The notes beneath the pieces are model-generated. The model was not told the origin of the DNA and did not search any database. It was given only the letters and a program-made list of their open reading frames with translations. This document shows positions 34,018 to 43,389 of a stretch of DNA of 64,000 nucleotides, one piece after another (position 1 is the first letter of the stretch; every line of letters begins with the position of its first letter). The stretch lies in assembly GCF_000527175.1 (NCBI RefSeq), contig NZ_AZUR01000001.1:1089011-1153010 (forward strand). Reading direction: 5' to 3'. A program made the translations under genes and the position numbers. Origin of the DNA: Pseudogulbenkiania sp. MAI-1. GTDB taxonomy: Bacteria; Pseudomonadota; Gammaproteobacteria; Burkholderiales; Chromobacteriaceae.

Positions 34018-34044
34018 TCAAGTTTTCGGGGCAATGGCCGATAA
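34018..34044 (+). promoter_or_regulatory. FliA (sigma-28) flagellar promoter of flgP-flgT
   Basis: TCAAGTTT (34018-34025), exactly 11 nt, GCCGATAA (34037-34044). The sigma-28 consensus is TAAAGTTT-N11-GCCGATAA, so 15 of 16 bases match with perfect spacing. It lies 63 bp before the flgP start. Confidence 0.88.
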
Positions 34045-34107
34045 GCGGGTTGACGCTCTATGACATTGGTTCATACCATCCTGTCAGAACAACCCTCGGT
34101 AATCGCC

Positions 34108-34734
34108 ATGAAACCTGCCCTGATGCTCCGTCTCTCCGTGTTGACCCTGGCGCTCGGCCTGAGCGCCTGCGCCGCCCCGCGCCAGCCCGCCGCTGCCGCC
34201 AGCACCGAGCCGATGAGTGGTACCGGCTACGTCGGGGCCGGCATCGAGCCGGAAGCGCCCAAGGTGGTGGTCAAGGAAGTGAACCCGTATCAGCCGATCA
34301 CCATCCGCGTCACCGGTGTCGGCGCCGCGCCGATCACCAACACCCTGAGCCCGTCGCAGCGCAAGCTCCTGGGGCTGCGCGCCGCCAAGCTCGACGCTTT
34401 CCGCGCCGTCGCCGAAGAGGTGCAGGGCATGAAGCTGGTCGGCAATAGCGCGGTGTCCAACATGCTGGCCACCAACGATGCCTTCCGCACCTACGTCGAT
34501 GCCTACTTGCGCGGCGTGAAGATCCTGTCCAACACCATGGCGCCGGACGGCACCACCGAGGCGGTGGCCGAGATCGTGCTCGACCACGACTTCTACCGCG
34601 AATACAAGAAGGCGCTGGAGCGCAGCGGCAGCGTGATGAAGGCGGCGCAGGAAAGCGCGGTGGACGGCGTGGCCTGCACCGACGGCAACTGCGGCGCCAG
34701 CCGTTACGACAGCAACTACTATGTAGCCCAGTGA
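34108..34734 (+). CDS. flgP: FlgP-like LPP20-family outer-membrane lipoprotein
   Basis: The 208-aa protein has a lipobox signal (LGLSAC) and the LPP20/FlgP core: ITIRVTGVGAAPI, LSPSQRKLLGLRAAKLDAFR, LAEEVQG-like VAEEVQGMKLVG, VDAYLRGVKILSN. FlgP is part of the outer ring (H-ring or basal disk) around the flagellar L/P rings in Vibrio and Campylobacter. ATG 34108 is the start that gives a normal signal. It is followed directly by flgT, and the pair lies behind a sigma-28 promoter, 9 kb from the main fli operon. Confidence 0.85.
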   Translation: MKPALMLRLSVLTLALGLSACAAPRQPAAAASTEPMSGTGYVGAGIEPEAPKVVVKEVNPYQPITIRVTGVGAAPITNTLSPSQRKLLGLRAAKLDAFRAVAEEVQGMKLVGNSAVSNMLATNDAFRTYVDAYLRGVKILSNTMAPDGTTEAVAEIVLDHDFYREYKKALERSGSVMKAAQESAVDGVACTDGNCGASRYDSNYYVAQ

Positions 34735-36002
34735 TGAAGCATCTGCCTTGTCTTCGTTGCATTGCCGCCCTCGTGGCGGCATTTGTTTTGCCGCTGGCGC
34801 CGGCTGGAGCGGCCAAGCTGCTCGGCACCGGCATCGCCACGCTCGACCACGGCGTACCGGCGGCACGCGAGCTGGCCATCCAGGATGCTATCCGTCAGGC
34901 CGCGCTGGCACAGGGCGCCAGCCTGCAATCGACCGAGTATGCCGCTAACGGCCAGCTCAACGACAGTACGCGGCTCTCCGCCGCACCGCTGTCCGGCAAG
35001 GTGACGGTACGGCGCGAGTACCAGCGCGACGGGCTGTACTACGTCGAGGTGGAAGTCGACACCGGCGACGTGCGAGCAGGCGGTCAGCAGTGCATTCAAG
35101 CGGGCGGGAGGGAGCTGCGGCGGCGCGTGGTGGCGACCTATTTCAACGTCGAACGCCCGGCCGACGCCTCGGACATGCCGGAGCTGGCCACGCAGCTGCC
35201 GGTCGAGCTGGCGCGCCGCCTGTCTGCCGGCGGCCGCTTCCTGGCCAGCGAGGCCGGCCGGGTCTCGGTGCTGGCTGACCCCAAACTGGCCGAGCCGCAG
35301 GCCGGGGCCGAGATGGTGCGCGAGATCGGACGGCGCGAAGGCGTGCAGTTCGTGATCGGCGGGCGGGTGCTGGATACCGCTCCAGCCGCCAGCGGCCTGC
35401 GCGCCTCGCTGTTCGATGGCGACCACGGCGGCGAGCAGGGCGTGTTCTACAATGGGCCGTTCTCGGGCCTCCTGGGTGGCGCGGTGCGCTACCGCCCGAC
35501 CGTGCGCCAGTTCGACGTCGAGGTCTGGGTCTACGATGCCCTGACCGGCGGTCTGCTCGTCAATCATCGCCTGAGCACCAGCGGCACCGGCCAGGTGGCG
35601 CCGCCGGCACCGCGGCCGTTCGGTTCGGCGGCGTTCTGGCGCAGCGATTACGGCCGTGCCGTGGACCAGTTGCTCGACCGCGCGGTACAGCAGACCGCCG
35701 ACACCCTGGCCTGCATCCCGTTCACGGCGCGCGTGGCTCGGGTCGAGGGCGGCAAGCGGGTCTACCTCGACGCCGGCGGCCTGGCCGGCCTCGCGGTGGG
35801 TGACCGGCTGCTGATTTACAAGCCGCAGCCGGCTGCCCCGTTGCGCGGTGCCGGCACGGCCGGCGAGCTGGGCATCGCCGAAGCCCTGTCCGGCACCGTG
35901 GTGCTGACCCAGGTGCAGCCGGGGCTGTCGATCGGCGTGGTACAGAACGCGCGGCTTGGCGTGGAAGAGGGCGACTACCTGCGCTTCCTGCCGCCGCGCT
36001 AA
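34734..36002 (+). CDS. flgT: FlgT flagellar H-ring protein
   Basis: The 422-aa exported protein has a signal peptide (cleavage near AGAAKLL) and the three-domain FlgT layout: N-terminal domain (about 25-110, RELAIQDAIRQAALAQGA), middle alpha/beta domain (about 125-310) and C-terminal beta-barrel domain (GLAVGDRLLIYKPQ, VVQNARLGVEEGDYLRF). In Vibrio, FlgT forms the H ring that stabilises the motor. ATG 34734 shares its A with the TGA of flgP; a GTG three bases upstream is the alternative. No flgO is adjacent. Confidence 0.85.
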   Translation: MKHLPCLRCIAALVAAFVLPLAPAGAAKLLGTGIATLDHGVPAARELAIQDAIRQAALAQGASLQSTEYAANGQLNDSTRLSAAPLSGKVTVRREYQRDGLYYVEVEVDTGDVRAGGQQCIQAGGRELRRRVVATYFNVERPADASDMPELATQLPVELARRLSAGGRFLASEAGRVSVLADPKLAEPQAGAEMVREIGRREGVQFVIGGRVLDTAPAASGLRASLFDGDHGGEQGVFYNGPFSGLLGGAVRYRPTVRQFDVEVWVYDALTGGLLVNHRLSTSGTGQVAPPAPRPFGSAAFWRSDYGRAVDQLLDRAVQQTADTLACIPFTARVARVEGGKRVYLDAGGLAGLAVGDRLLIYKPQPAAPLRGAGTAGELGIAEALSGTVVLTQVQPGLSIGVVQNARLGVEEGDYLRFLPPR

Positions 36003-36146
36003 AAAGCGAGTTTTGGTGGGAGAGGGTGCCGCACCGCTATCCCAGGCCATTTCGCCCGGCGGCGTTCCGTCGACCGGCCTGTTCGATGAAACCGGCGCAG
36101 TTTTTATGCCCAAACGTTGTCTTGGATCAAGCTTGATACACGCTGA

Positions 36147-36201
36147 GTTGATAATCATTCCTAGCACGTATATAGTACACAGCTGATAGCGATTCTCACT
36201 C
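36147..36201 (+). promoter_or_regulatory. Two Fur-box-like sites before fbpABC
   Basis: GTTGATAATCATTC (36147-36160) and GCTGATAGCGATTCTCACTC (36182-36201) both carry GATA-ATC/GATT hexamers of the Fur consensus, close to the fbpA start at 36229. Iron repression of the operon is inferred. Confidence 0.65.
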
Positions 36202-36228
36202 ATACTTGACTTGGATAGGAGCTCGATC

Positions 36229-37221
36229 TTGAAGAAGCAGCTGATGTTTGCCGCGGTACTGGCGGCGTTTGCCGGTTCGGCCATGGCGGAAGAAATCGTG
36301 GTCTACAGCGCACGTGCCGAACAACTGGTCAAGCCGCTGATCGAGGCCTACAAGAAGGAAACCGGCGTCGACGTCAAGCTGGTGTCCGACAAGGAAGGCC
36401 CGCTGATGGAGCGCATGCGCGCCGAAGGCAGCAACAGCCCGGCCGACATCCTGCTGACCGTGGACGCGGGCAACCTGTGGCAAGCGTCCAACATGGGCCT
36501 GCTCAAGCCGGTCAAGTCCAAGGTGCTGCAAGCCAACGTGCCGGCCCACCTGCGCGATCCGAAGAACGAATGGTTCGGCTTGTCGATCCGCGCCCGCACC
36601 ATCTTCTACAACACCCAGAAAGTGAAGCCGGCTCAGCTGTCTAGCTATGAAGACCTGGCCGATCCGAAGTGGAAGGGCAAGCTGTGCCTGCGCACTTCCA
36701 AGAAGGTTTATAACCAGTCGCTGGTGGCGATGATGCTGAGCGAACATGGTCCGGCGAAGACCGAGAAGATCGTGCGCGGCTGGGTCGACAACCTGGCGGC
36801 CGACGTGTTCCCGGACGACACCAAGATGCTGGAGGCGATCGGCGCCGGCCAGTGTGAGGTGGGCCTCGCCAACACCTACTACTACGGCCGCCTGATGGAG
36901 AAGAGCCCGAACCTGCCGATCGGCATCTTCTGGGCCAACCAGAAGGGCAAGGGCACCCACGTGAACGTCTCCGGCGCCGGCGTGGCCAAGTATGCCAAGA
37001 ACGAGCAGGGCGCGATCAAGTTCATCGAATGGCTGTCGTCCGACAAGGCACAGAACCTGTTCGCCGACGTCAACATGGAATTCCCGGTCAACCCGAAGGT
37101 GAAGCCGGACCCGAAAGTGGCGGCCTGGGGCAGCTTCAAGCAGAACCTGATCAACGTCTCCAACGCCGGCGCCAAGCAGGCCGAGGCGGTGATGCTGATG
37201 GACCGGGTCGGCTACAAGTAA
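36229..37221 (+). CDS. fbpA: Periplasmic Fe(III)-binding protein
   Basis: This is the iron-binding protein of the FbpABC transporter. The 330-aa product has a signal peptide (KKQLMFAAVLAAFAGSAMA-EE) and the class I Fe-binding fold: EIVVYSARAEQLVKPLIEAY, NSPADILLTVDAGNLW, and the iron-ligand tyrosines in NTYYYGR. It starts with TTG at 36229, behind AGGAG at good spacing; no ATG fits. Fur-like sites precede it, and permease and ATPase genes follow after a hairpin at 37246 that may reduce expression of the downstream genes. Confidence 0.92.
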   Translation: MKKQLMFAAVLAAFAGSAMAEEIVVYSARAEQLVKPLIEAYKKETGVDVKLVSDKEGPLMERMRAEGSNSPADILLTVDAGNLWQASNMGLLKPVKSKVLQANVPAHLRDPKNEWFGLSIRARTIFYNTQKVKPAQLSSYEDLADPKWKGKLCLRTSKKVYNQSLVAMMLSEHGPAKTEKIVRGWVDNLAADVFPDDTKMLEAIGAGQCEVGLANTYYYGRLMEKSPNLPIGIFWANQKGKGTHVNVSGAGVAKYAKNEQGAIKFIEWLSSDKAQNLFADVNMEFPVNPKVKPDPKVAAWGSFKQNLINVSNAGAKQAEAVMLMDRVGYK

Positions 37222-37245
37222 GCTTCCGGCGGCAGTCGGATTGGG

Positions 37246-37279
37246 AAAAAACCGGTGGAGGTTTCTCCGCCGGTTTTTT
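37246..37279 (+). terminator. Terminator or attenuator between fbpA and fbpB
   Basis: A6 CCGG-TGGAG ... CTCCG-CCGG T6, a strong bidirectional-looking hairpin. Within a transport operon it would yield more binding protein than permease. Confidence 0.8.
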
Positions 37280-37369
37280 GCCTTTGACGCGGCGCTTTGC
37301 ACTCGCGGGTATCCTGCGCGGGCCTTTCGCCGCATAATTGCAAGCTTTTATCATTCTTCTATCGTTTTC

Positions 37370-38980
37370 ATGCCGCACTCTGCGCGTCGCTGGCGTCCCG
37401 TGGCTGCCCTGGTCAGCCTCGTCACCGTCATTCCGCTCTCGGTCATCCTGGCGGCCCTGGCCGCGCCGGACGGGGCCATCTGGGCCCACCTGCAGCATTA
37501 CCTGTTGCCCGAGCTCTTGCGCAATACCTTCTGGCTGGTGCTGGGGGTCGGTGGCGGGGTGCTGCTGGTCGGGGTGCCGCTGGCCTGGCTGATCGCACTC
37601 TACGAGTTTCCCGGACGGCGCTTGTTCAACTGGGCGCTGATGCTGCCGCTTGCCATGCCGGCCTACGTCATGGCGTTTTCCCAACTCGGCCTGTTCGACT
37701 TCACCGGCCCGCTGCAGAGCTGGCTGCGCGCCACCACCGGCGACTCCAGCTGGGTGCCGTCGCTCCGCTCCACCGGCGGTGTGGCGCTGGTCATGACGCT
37801 GGCGTTCTATCCCTATGTCTATCTGCTGGCGCGCAACGCCTTCGCCAGCATGGGGCGGCGCGCGCTGGAAGTGGGACAGTCGTTCGGCCTGTCGCGAGTC
37901 CAGGGTTTCTGGCACGTGGCGCTGCCGATGGCGCGGCCGTGGATCATCGGCGGCGTGACGCTGGCGTTGATGGAAACGCTGGCCGATTTCGGCACCGTCG
38001 CCATCTTCAATTACGACACCTTCACCTCGGCCATCTACAAGGCCTGGTTCAGCCTGTTCTCGCTGCAGGCGGCCAAACAGCTGGCATCGCTGCTGGTGCT
38101 GATGGTGTTCGTGCTGGTATGGCTCGAGCAGCGTGCGCGCGGCCGCCGCGCCTATACCCAGACCGGCCGCGCCGCACCGTTGCCGCGCTTGCGGCTCGCC
38201 GGCTGGCAACGCTGGGCGGCTACGCTGTGGGCGTCCCTGGTGCTGCTGCTGGCCTTCGTGCTGCCGTTCGGCCAACTGCTGTGGTGGGCCTGGCAGGCCG
38301 GAGTGGAGGACTTCAACACCGAGCTGCTGGGCTACGCGCTGCGCTCGGTGCTGCTGTCGCTGATGGCCGCCCTGGCCGTGGCCGTGGTGGCGCTGGCGCT
38401 GGCCTACGCCCAGCGGCGCGACCCGCAGCCGGCCACGCGTTTCTTCGCCCGTTTGGCGACGCTCGGTTACGCCGTCCCCGGCACGGTGCTGGCGGTGGGG
38501 GTGTTCGTGCCGGTGGCCTGGCTCGACAACCTGCTGCTCGGCTGGCTCGGCGGCGCGCTGGGCAGTGGCACCACTTCCATTCTCAAGGGCACGCTGCTGG
38601 TAATGCTGCTGGCCTATGTCTCGCGCTTCCTGGCGGTCGGCCATTCTGCCATCGACGCGGCGATGGGGCGCATCACCCGCAGCCAGGAAGAGGCGGCACG
38701 CAACCTCGGCTATTCCGGCTGGAGCCTGCTGCGCCACGTGCACTTGCCGCTGCTCAAGGGCGGCCTGTTCACCGCCATGCTGATGGTGTTCGTCGACGTG
38801 ATGAAGGAGATGCCGATCACGTTGATGACCCGCCCGTACGACTGGGACACCCTGGCCGTCCGGGTGTTTTCGTTTACCACCGAAGGGCAGTGGGAGCACG
38901 CCGCGCTGCCGTCAGTGGCCATCGTCCTGGCCGGCCTGTTGCCGGTCATCGTGCTGTCCCGCCAGAAAGATCATGCCTGA
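37370..38980 (+). CDS. fbpB: Fe(III) ABC transporter permease
   Basis: The 536-aa inner-membrane protein has twelve hydrophobic segments in two fused halves, each with an EAA-type loop (RRALEVGQSFGLSRVQGFWHV and SQEEAARNLGYSGWSLLRHV) that contacts the ATPase. This fused-permease form is typical of FbpB/SfuB. ATG 37370 is taken; no strong ribosome site is seen. It lies 3 nt before fbpC. Confidence 0.92.
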   Translation: MPHSARRWRPVAALVSLVTVIPLSVILAALAAPDGAIWAHLQHYLLPELLRNTFWLVLGVGGGVLLVGVPLAWLIALYEFPGRRLFNWALMLPLAMPAYVMAFSQLGLFDFTGPLQSWLRATTGDSSWVPSLRSTGGVALVMTLAFYPYVYLLARNAFASMGRRALEVGQSFGLSRVQGFWHVALPMARPWIIGGVTLALMETLADFGTVAIFNYDTFTSAIYKAWFSLFSLQAAKQLASLLVLMVFVLVWLEQRARGRRAYTQTGRAAPLPRLRLAGWQRWAATLWASLVLLLAFVLPFGQLLWWAWQAGVEDFNTELLGYALRSVLLSLMAALAVAVVALALAYAQRRDPQPATRFFARLATLGYAVPGTVLAVGVFVPVAWLDNLLLGWLGGALGSGTTSILKGTLLVMLLAYVSRFLAVGHSAIDAAMGRITRSQEEAARNLGYSGWSLLRHVHLPLLKGGLFTAMLMVFVDVMKEMPITLMTRPYDWDTLAVRVFSFTTEGQWEHAALPSVAIVLAGLLPVIVLSRQKDHA

Positions 38981-38983
38981 ATC

Positions 38984-40033
38984 ATGACTGCATTGCTCGA
39001 ATTGGATTCCGTCAGCCAAGCCTACGGTACCACCACGGTGGTCGAGGCGATGAGCTTCACGCTGCAGAAGGGCGAGATCGCCTGCCTTGTGGGCAGTTCC
39101 GGTTGCGGCAAGACCACGGTGCTGCGCTGCATTGCCGGTTTCGAGCCGGTCAACGCCGGCGAGATCCGTCTCGACGGCAAGGTCATCAGCAGCCGGGACT
39201 ACCTGTGTCCGGCGCATGAGCGCCATATCGGCATGGTGTTCCAGGACTACGCGCTGTTCCCCCACCTGACCGTGGCCGGCAACGTCGCCTTCGGCCTGCG
39301 CGCCCTCGGACGCAAGGACAGTGCGGCGCGCGTGCAGGAGATGCTCGAGGTGGTCGGCTTGGCCGGCTTGGCCAAGTCCTACCCGCACGAGCTGTCCGGC
39401 GGCCAGCAGCAGCGCGTGGCGCTGGCGCGCGCCTTGGCGCCGCGCCCGCGGCTGTTGCTGATGGACGAGCCGTTCTCCAACCTCGACGTCGACCTGCGCG
39501 AGCGCCTCTCGCGCGAGGTACGCGACATCCTGAAGCACGAAGGCACCACCGCCATCCTGGTGACGCACGACCAGAACGAGGCGTTCGCCATGGCCGACCA
39601 GGTCGGGGTGATGCAGGGCGGGCGGCTGCTGCAGTGGGACACGCCGTACCGGCTCTACCACGAACCGGCCACGCGCTACGTCGCCGACTTCATCGGCCAG
39701 GGGGTGTTCCTGCCCGGCCGGGTCAGCGGGCCGCAGTGCATCAGCATGGAGATCGGCGAATTCTGCGGCATACTGCCGCTGGGCTTCGAGGTAAACGACC
39801 GGGTGGACGTGCTGTTGCGCCCGGACGACGTGCAGCATGACGACAGCAGTCCGATGACCGCCACGGTCGAATCCAAGGTGTTCCGTGGCGCCGAATTCCA
39901 CTACACGCTGGTGCTGCCATCAGGCCAGCGTGTGCTGGCGCAGGTGCCGAGCCACCACAACCACGCCGTGGGCGAGCCGATCGGCATCCGCCTGGAGCTC
40001 GATCACCTGATCGCCTTCCATCACGGCGGATAG
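38984..40033 (+). CDS. fbpC: Fe(III) ABC transporter ATP-binding protein
   Basis: The 349-aa ATPase has Walker A GSSGCGKTT, signature LSGGQQQRVALARAL, Walker B LLLMDEP and His switch LVTHDQNEA. The C-terminal 110 residues form an OB-type TOBE_2 regulatory domain (DVLLRPDDVQ), usual in the FbpC/PotA group. It is last in fbpABC; a bidirectional terminator follows at 40209. Confidence 0.94.
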   Translation: MTALLELDSVSQAYGTTTVVEAMSFTLQKGEIACLVGSSGCGKTTVLRCIAGFEPVNAGEIRLDGKVISSRDYLCPAHERHIGMVFQDYALFPHLTVAGNVAFGLRALGRKDSAARVQEMLEVVGLAGLAKSYPHELSGGQQQRVALARALAPRPRLLLMDEPFSNLDVDLRERLSREVRDILKHEGTTAILVTHDQNEAFAMADQVGVMQGGRLLQWDTPYRLYHEPATRYVADFIGQGVFLPGRVSGPQCISMEIGEFCGILPLGFEVNDRVDVLLRPDDVQHDDSSPMTATVESKVFRGAEFHYTLVLPSGQRVLAQVPSHHNHAVGEPIGIRLELDHLIAFHHGG

Positions 40034-40208
40034 CCGATGCGTCCTAGCGGATGGCTCGGCTCTCCCGTCGATTTCCTGCTGGAAACGTTCGGCGATCCAC
40101 CATAGTGGGATCGAGCCCTGGAGGGAGTGTGAAAAAAAAATGCGCTCAAGATGCGCCGAGATGGCGGCTTGCACCCTGTTTTGGGCGTCGAAAACGTTCT
40201 GAAACCAT

Positions 40209-40254
40209 AAAAAAAGCATCGTTTCCCTGATCGGGAGCACGATGCTTTTTTTTT
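40209..40254. terminator. Bidirectional terminator between fbpC and pbpG
   Basis: A7 GCATCGT ... ACGATGC T9 with an inner CCC-tgatc-GGG stem. The A and T runs on both sides let it serve both convergent genes. Confidence 0.92.
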
Positions 40255-40310
40255 AAGCGGTCGGCATCGCGAGCGGCATGCCGCCGCTCGAAGCCTCGCT
40301 TTGGCCTGAC

Positions 40311-41183
40311 TCAGCCCGCGAGCCAAGTGCCCGGATGGCGTTCCAGCCAGTTGCGGATGGCGCGGGCATCGCTGATGCGTGCCGAGGGGGCGTTGGCGGC
40401 CAGGAGCACGATGATCAATGGCTGGGAGCCGACGGTGGTCTGCAGCACCATGCAGCGTCCCGCTTCCTGGATGTAGCCGGTCTTTTGCAGGGAAATGTCC
40501 CAGTCGCCCGCGCGCACCAGCGAGTTGCTGTTCTTGTAATGGAGCAGCCGGCGCGAGCCCGATACGACGTCGTGTTCGTGCGTGGTGGAGAAGGTGCGGA
40601 TCAGCGGGTAGTTGTTGGCGGCCCGCACCATGCGCGCCAGATCCATGGCGGTCGCGGTGTTGCGCACCTCGAGGCCGGTCGCATCGTAGAAGATCGTGTT
40701 GTGCATGCCGAGCGCGCGCGCCTTGCGGTTCATCTGCGCCACGAAGGCCTGGGTACCGCCGGGATAGGTACGGGCCAGTGCGGCGGCGGCGCGGTTTTCC
40801 GACGACATCAGCGCCAGCAACAACATCTCGCGGCGCGGCAGCGTGGTGCCCACGGCCAGACGTGACGAGGTGTTCTTCAGTCGGTCTATCTCGTTCTCGG
40901 TGATGGTGATCGGCTCATCCATCGACAGACCGGCATCCAGCGTGACCATCGCCGTCATCAGCTTGGTGATCGACGCGATCGGCAGCGGCAGATCGGTATT
41001 CTTCTGATACAAGGCTTCGCCATTGGCACCGTTGAGCACCAGCACCGAGTGCGACTTCAGATGCGGTGCGCTCGGCATATTGGCCGCAACCTGAATGCCC
41101 CGAATCCCTTGGCTTTCGGCGCTTGCGGCAAACGGCAGGGCCAATGCGGCGGCGACCAGCCAGCCCGCAAAATTCCTCAACAT
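40311..41183 (-). CDS. pbpG: D-alanyl-D-alanine endopeptidase (PBP7/8 type)
   Basis: The 290-aa periplasmic serine peptidase has a signal peptide (cleavage near ASAES) and the three active-site motifs: SITK (Ser71, Lys74), SEN, and KTG in LQKTGYIQEAG. It cleaves DD-cross-links in peptidoglycan. Length fits PbpG rather than DacA, as there is no C-terminal membrane anchor domain. ATG 41183 has GGGAGCAG upstream. Confidence 0.9.
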   Translation of the reverse strand: MLRNFAGWLVAAALALPFAASAESQGIRGIQVAANMPSAPHLKSHSVLVLNGANGEALYQKNTDLPLPIASITKLMTAMVTLDAGLSMDEPITITENEIDRLKNTSSRLAVGTTLPRREMLLLALMSSENRAAAALARTYPGGTQAFVAQMNRKARALGMHNTIFYDATGLEVRNTATAMDLARMVRAANNYPLIRTFSTTHEHDVVSGSRRLLHYKNSNSLVRAGDWDISLQKTGYIQEAGRCMVLQTTVGSQPLIIVLLAANAPSARISDARAIRNWLERHPGTWLAG

Positions 41184-41356
41184 TATCAACTGCTCCCGTA
41201 CGTCATGATGGGGTGGAACGAATACTTTTATTTTAAACAATCCGCCATGGCCTTGTGACGGTAAATTGCCAAAAAATACTGACCCGTCGGCACGACGGGA
41301 GTTTCTCTGCGCACTCTTGTAAAATGGACGTCTCAAGCGCCCAGACCGAGAGCAGC

Positions 41357-43369
41357 ATGATCGTCACCTTCCCCGATAGTCCGTTCAAGCTCCATCAGCC
41401 GTTCCCGCCGGCCGGCGACCAGCCGGTGGCCATCGAGCAACTGGTCGAAGGGCTGTCCGACGGCCTCTCCTATCAGACCCTGCTCGGCGTCACCGGCTCC
41501 GGCAAGACCTTCACCATGGCCAACGTCATCGCCCGCACCGGCCGGCCGGCCATCATCATGGCGCACAACAAGACACTGGCGGCGCAGCTCTACTCCGAGA
41601 TGCGCGAGTTCTTCCCCGAGAACGCGGTCGAGTACTTCGTCTCGTACTACGACTATTACCAGCCGGAGGCCTACGTCCCCAGCCGTGACCTGTTCATCGA
41701 AAAGGACTCCAGCATCAACGAGCACATCGAACAGATGCGCCTGTCCGCGACCAAGAGCCTGCTGGAGCGCCCCGACTGCGTGATCGTCGCCACGGTGTCG
41801 GCGATCTACGGTATCGGCGACCCGTCCGACTACCACCAGATGATCCTGCACCTGAAGGACGGCGAGACCATCCCTCAGCGCGACATCATCTCGCGGCTGG
41901 TGACCATGCAGTACGAGCGCAACGACCTCGACTTCACGCGCGGCACCTTCCGCGTGCGCGGCGACGTGATCGACATCTTCCCGGCGGAATCGGCCGAACT
42001 CGCGCTGCGCGTCAGCCTGTTCGACGACGAGGTGGAAACGCTCACGCTGTTCGACCCGCTGACCGGCGTCACCAAGCAAAGAGTGGGCCGGTTCACGGTG
42101 TTCCCGTCCAGCCACTACGTCACGCCGCGCGACACCGTGCTGCGCGCCTGCGAGCAGATCAAGCAGGAATTGCGCGACCGCATCGAGTTCTACCAGCGCG
42201 AAGGCAAGCTGGTCGAGGCGCAGCGCATCGAGCAGCGCACCCGTTTCGACCTCGAGATGCTGTACGAGATGGGCTTCTGCAAGGGCATCGAGAACTACTC
42301 TCGGCACTTCTCCGGGCGTGGTCCGGGCGAGCCGCCGCCGACGCTGATCGACTACCTGCCGAAGAACGCGCTGATGTTCATCGACGAGAGCCACGTCACC
42401 ATTCCGCAGATCGGCGGCATGTACAAGGGAGACGCCGCGCGCAAGCTGAACCTGGTCGACTACGGCTTCCGCCTGCCGTCGGCCGCCGACAACCGGCCGC
42501 TCAAGTTCCACGAGTTCGAGCGCATGATGCCGCAGACGGTATTCATCTCGGCCACGCCCGCCGATTACGAGGCCCAGCATGCCGGCCAGGTGGTGGAGCA
42601 GGTGGTGCGCCCGACCGGCCTGGTCGACCCCGAGATCGAGATCCGTCCGGTGGCGAGCCAGGTCGACGACCTGCTGTCCGAGATCACACTCAGGGTGCAG
42701 CGCAACGAGCGCGTGCTGGTCACCACGCTGACCAAGCGCATGGCCGAGCAACTGGCCGACTACTACACCGAGCACGGCATCAAGGTACGCTACCTGCACT
42801 CCGACATCGACACCGTCGAGCGTGTCGAGATCATCCGCGATCTGCGGCTCGGCATGTTCGACGTGCTGATCGGCATCAACCTGCTGCGCGAGGGCCTCGA
42901 CATCCCCGAGGTCAGCCTGGTGGCCATCCTCGACGCCGACAAGGAAGGCTTCCTGCGCTCCGACCGCTCGCTGATCCAGACCATCGGCCGCGCCGCGCGC
43001 AACCTGCACGGCAAGGCCATCCTCTACGCCGACCGCATCACCAACTCGATGCAGCGCGCCATCGACGAGACCGAACGCCGCCGCACCAAGCAGCTCGCCT
43101 TCAACGCCGAGCACGGCATCGTGCCCAAGGGGGTGGAGAAGAAGATCAAGGACATCATCGACGGCGTGTACAGCGCCGAGGCCGAGAAAAAGAAACTGGT
43201 CGATACCGCGCGCGTGGCGATGATGGACGAGAAGGCGCTGGCCAAGGAAATCAAGAGCCTCGAGAAAGAGATGCTCGAGGCGGCGCGCAACCTGGAATTC
43301 GAAAAAGCCGCGGTGCTGCGCGACCAACTCAAGGCGCTGAAGGAAAAGGCCTGGATCAACGAGCTGTAA
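41357..43369 (+). CDS. uvrB: UvrABC excinuclease subunit B
   Basis: UvrB verifies DNA damage handed over by UvrA and recruits UvrC. The 670-aa protein has Walker A GVTGSGKT, the beta-hairpin region YYDYYQPEAYVPSRD, helicase motifs FIDESH (DEAD-box-like), LVTTLTKRMAE, and QTIGRAARN, and the C-terminal UVR motif (LEKEMLEAARNLEFEKAA). ATG 41357 matches the family start. An extended -10 (TTGTAAAAT) lies at 41317-41325 and a small hairpin CCCGTCG / CGACGGG at 41283-41299; no LexA box was recognised. Confidence 0.97.
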   Translation: MIVTFPDSPFKLHQPFPPAGDQPVAIEQLVEGLSDGLSYQTLLGVTGSGKTFTMANVIARTGRPAIIMAHNKTLAAQLYSEMREFFPENAVEYFVSYYDYYQPEAYVPSRDLFIEKDSSINEHIEQMRLSATKSLLERPDCVIVATVSAIYGIGDPSDYHQMILHLKDGETIPQRDIISRLVTMQYERNDLDFTRGTFRVRGDVIDIFPAESAELALRVSLFDDEVETLTLFDPLTGVTKQRVGRFTVFPSSHYVTPRDTVLRACEQIKQELRDRIEFYQREGKLVEAQRIEQRTRFDLEMLYEMGFCKGIENYSRHFSGRGPGEPPPTLIDYLPKNALMFIDESHVTIPQIGGMYKGDAARKLNLVDYGFRLPSAADNRPLKFHEFERMMPQTVFISATPADYEAQHAGQVVEQVVRPTGLVDPEIEIRPVASQVDDLLSEITLRVQRNERVLVTTLTKRMAEQLADYYTEHGIKVRYLHSDIDTVERVEIIRDLRLGMFDVLIGINLLREGLDIPEVSLVAILDADKEGFLRSDRSLIQTIGRAARNLHGKAILYADRITNSMQRAIDETERRRTKQLAFNAEHGIVPKGVEKKIKDIIDGVYSAEAEKKKLVDTARVAMMDEKALAKEIKSLEKEMLEAARNLEFEKAAVLRDQLKALKEKAWINEL

Positions 43370-43389
43370 CGTTCACGAGATAACACCGC

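Noticed and set aside
37297..39219. A 640-codon frame overlapping fbpB
   Set aside because: It is out of frame with the clear twelve-helix permease and ends inside fbpC; codon shadow.
41200..41356. Possible LexA box before uvrB
   Set aside because: No CTGT-N8-ACAG sequence was found; only an extended -10 and a small hairpin are visible.
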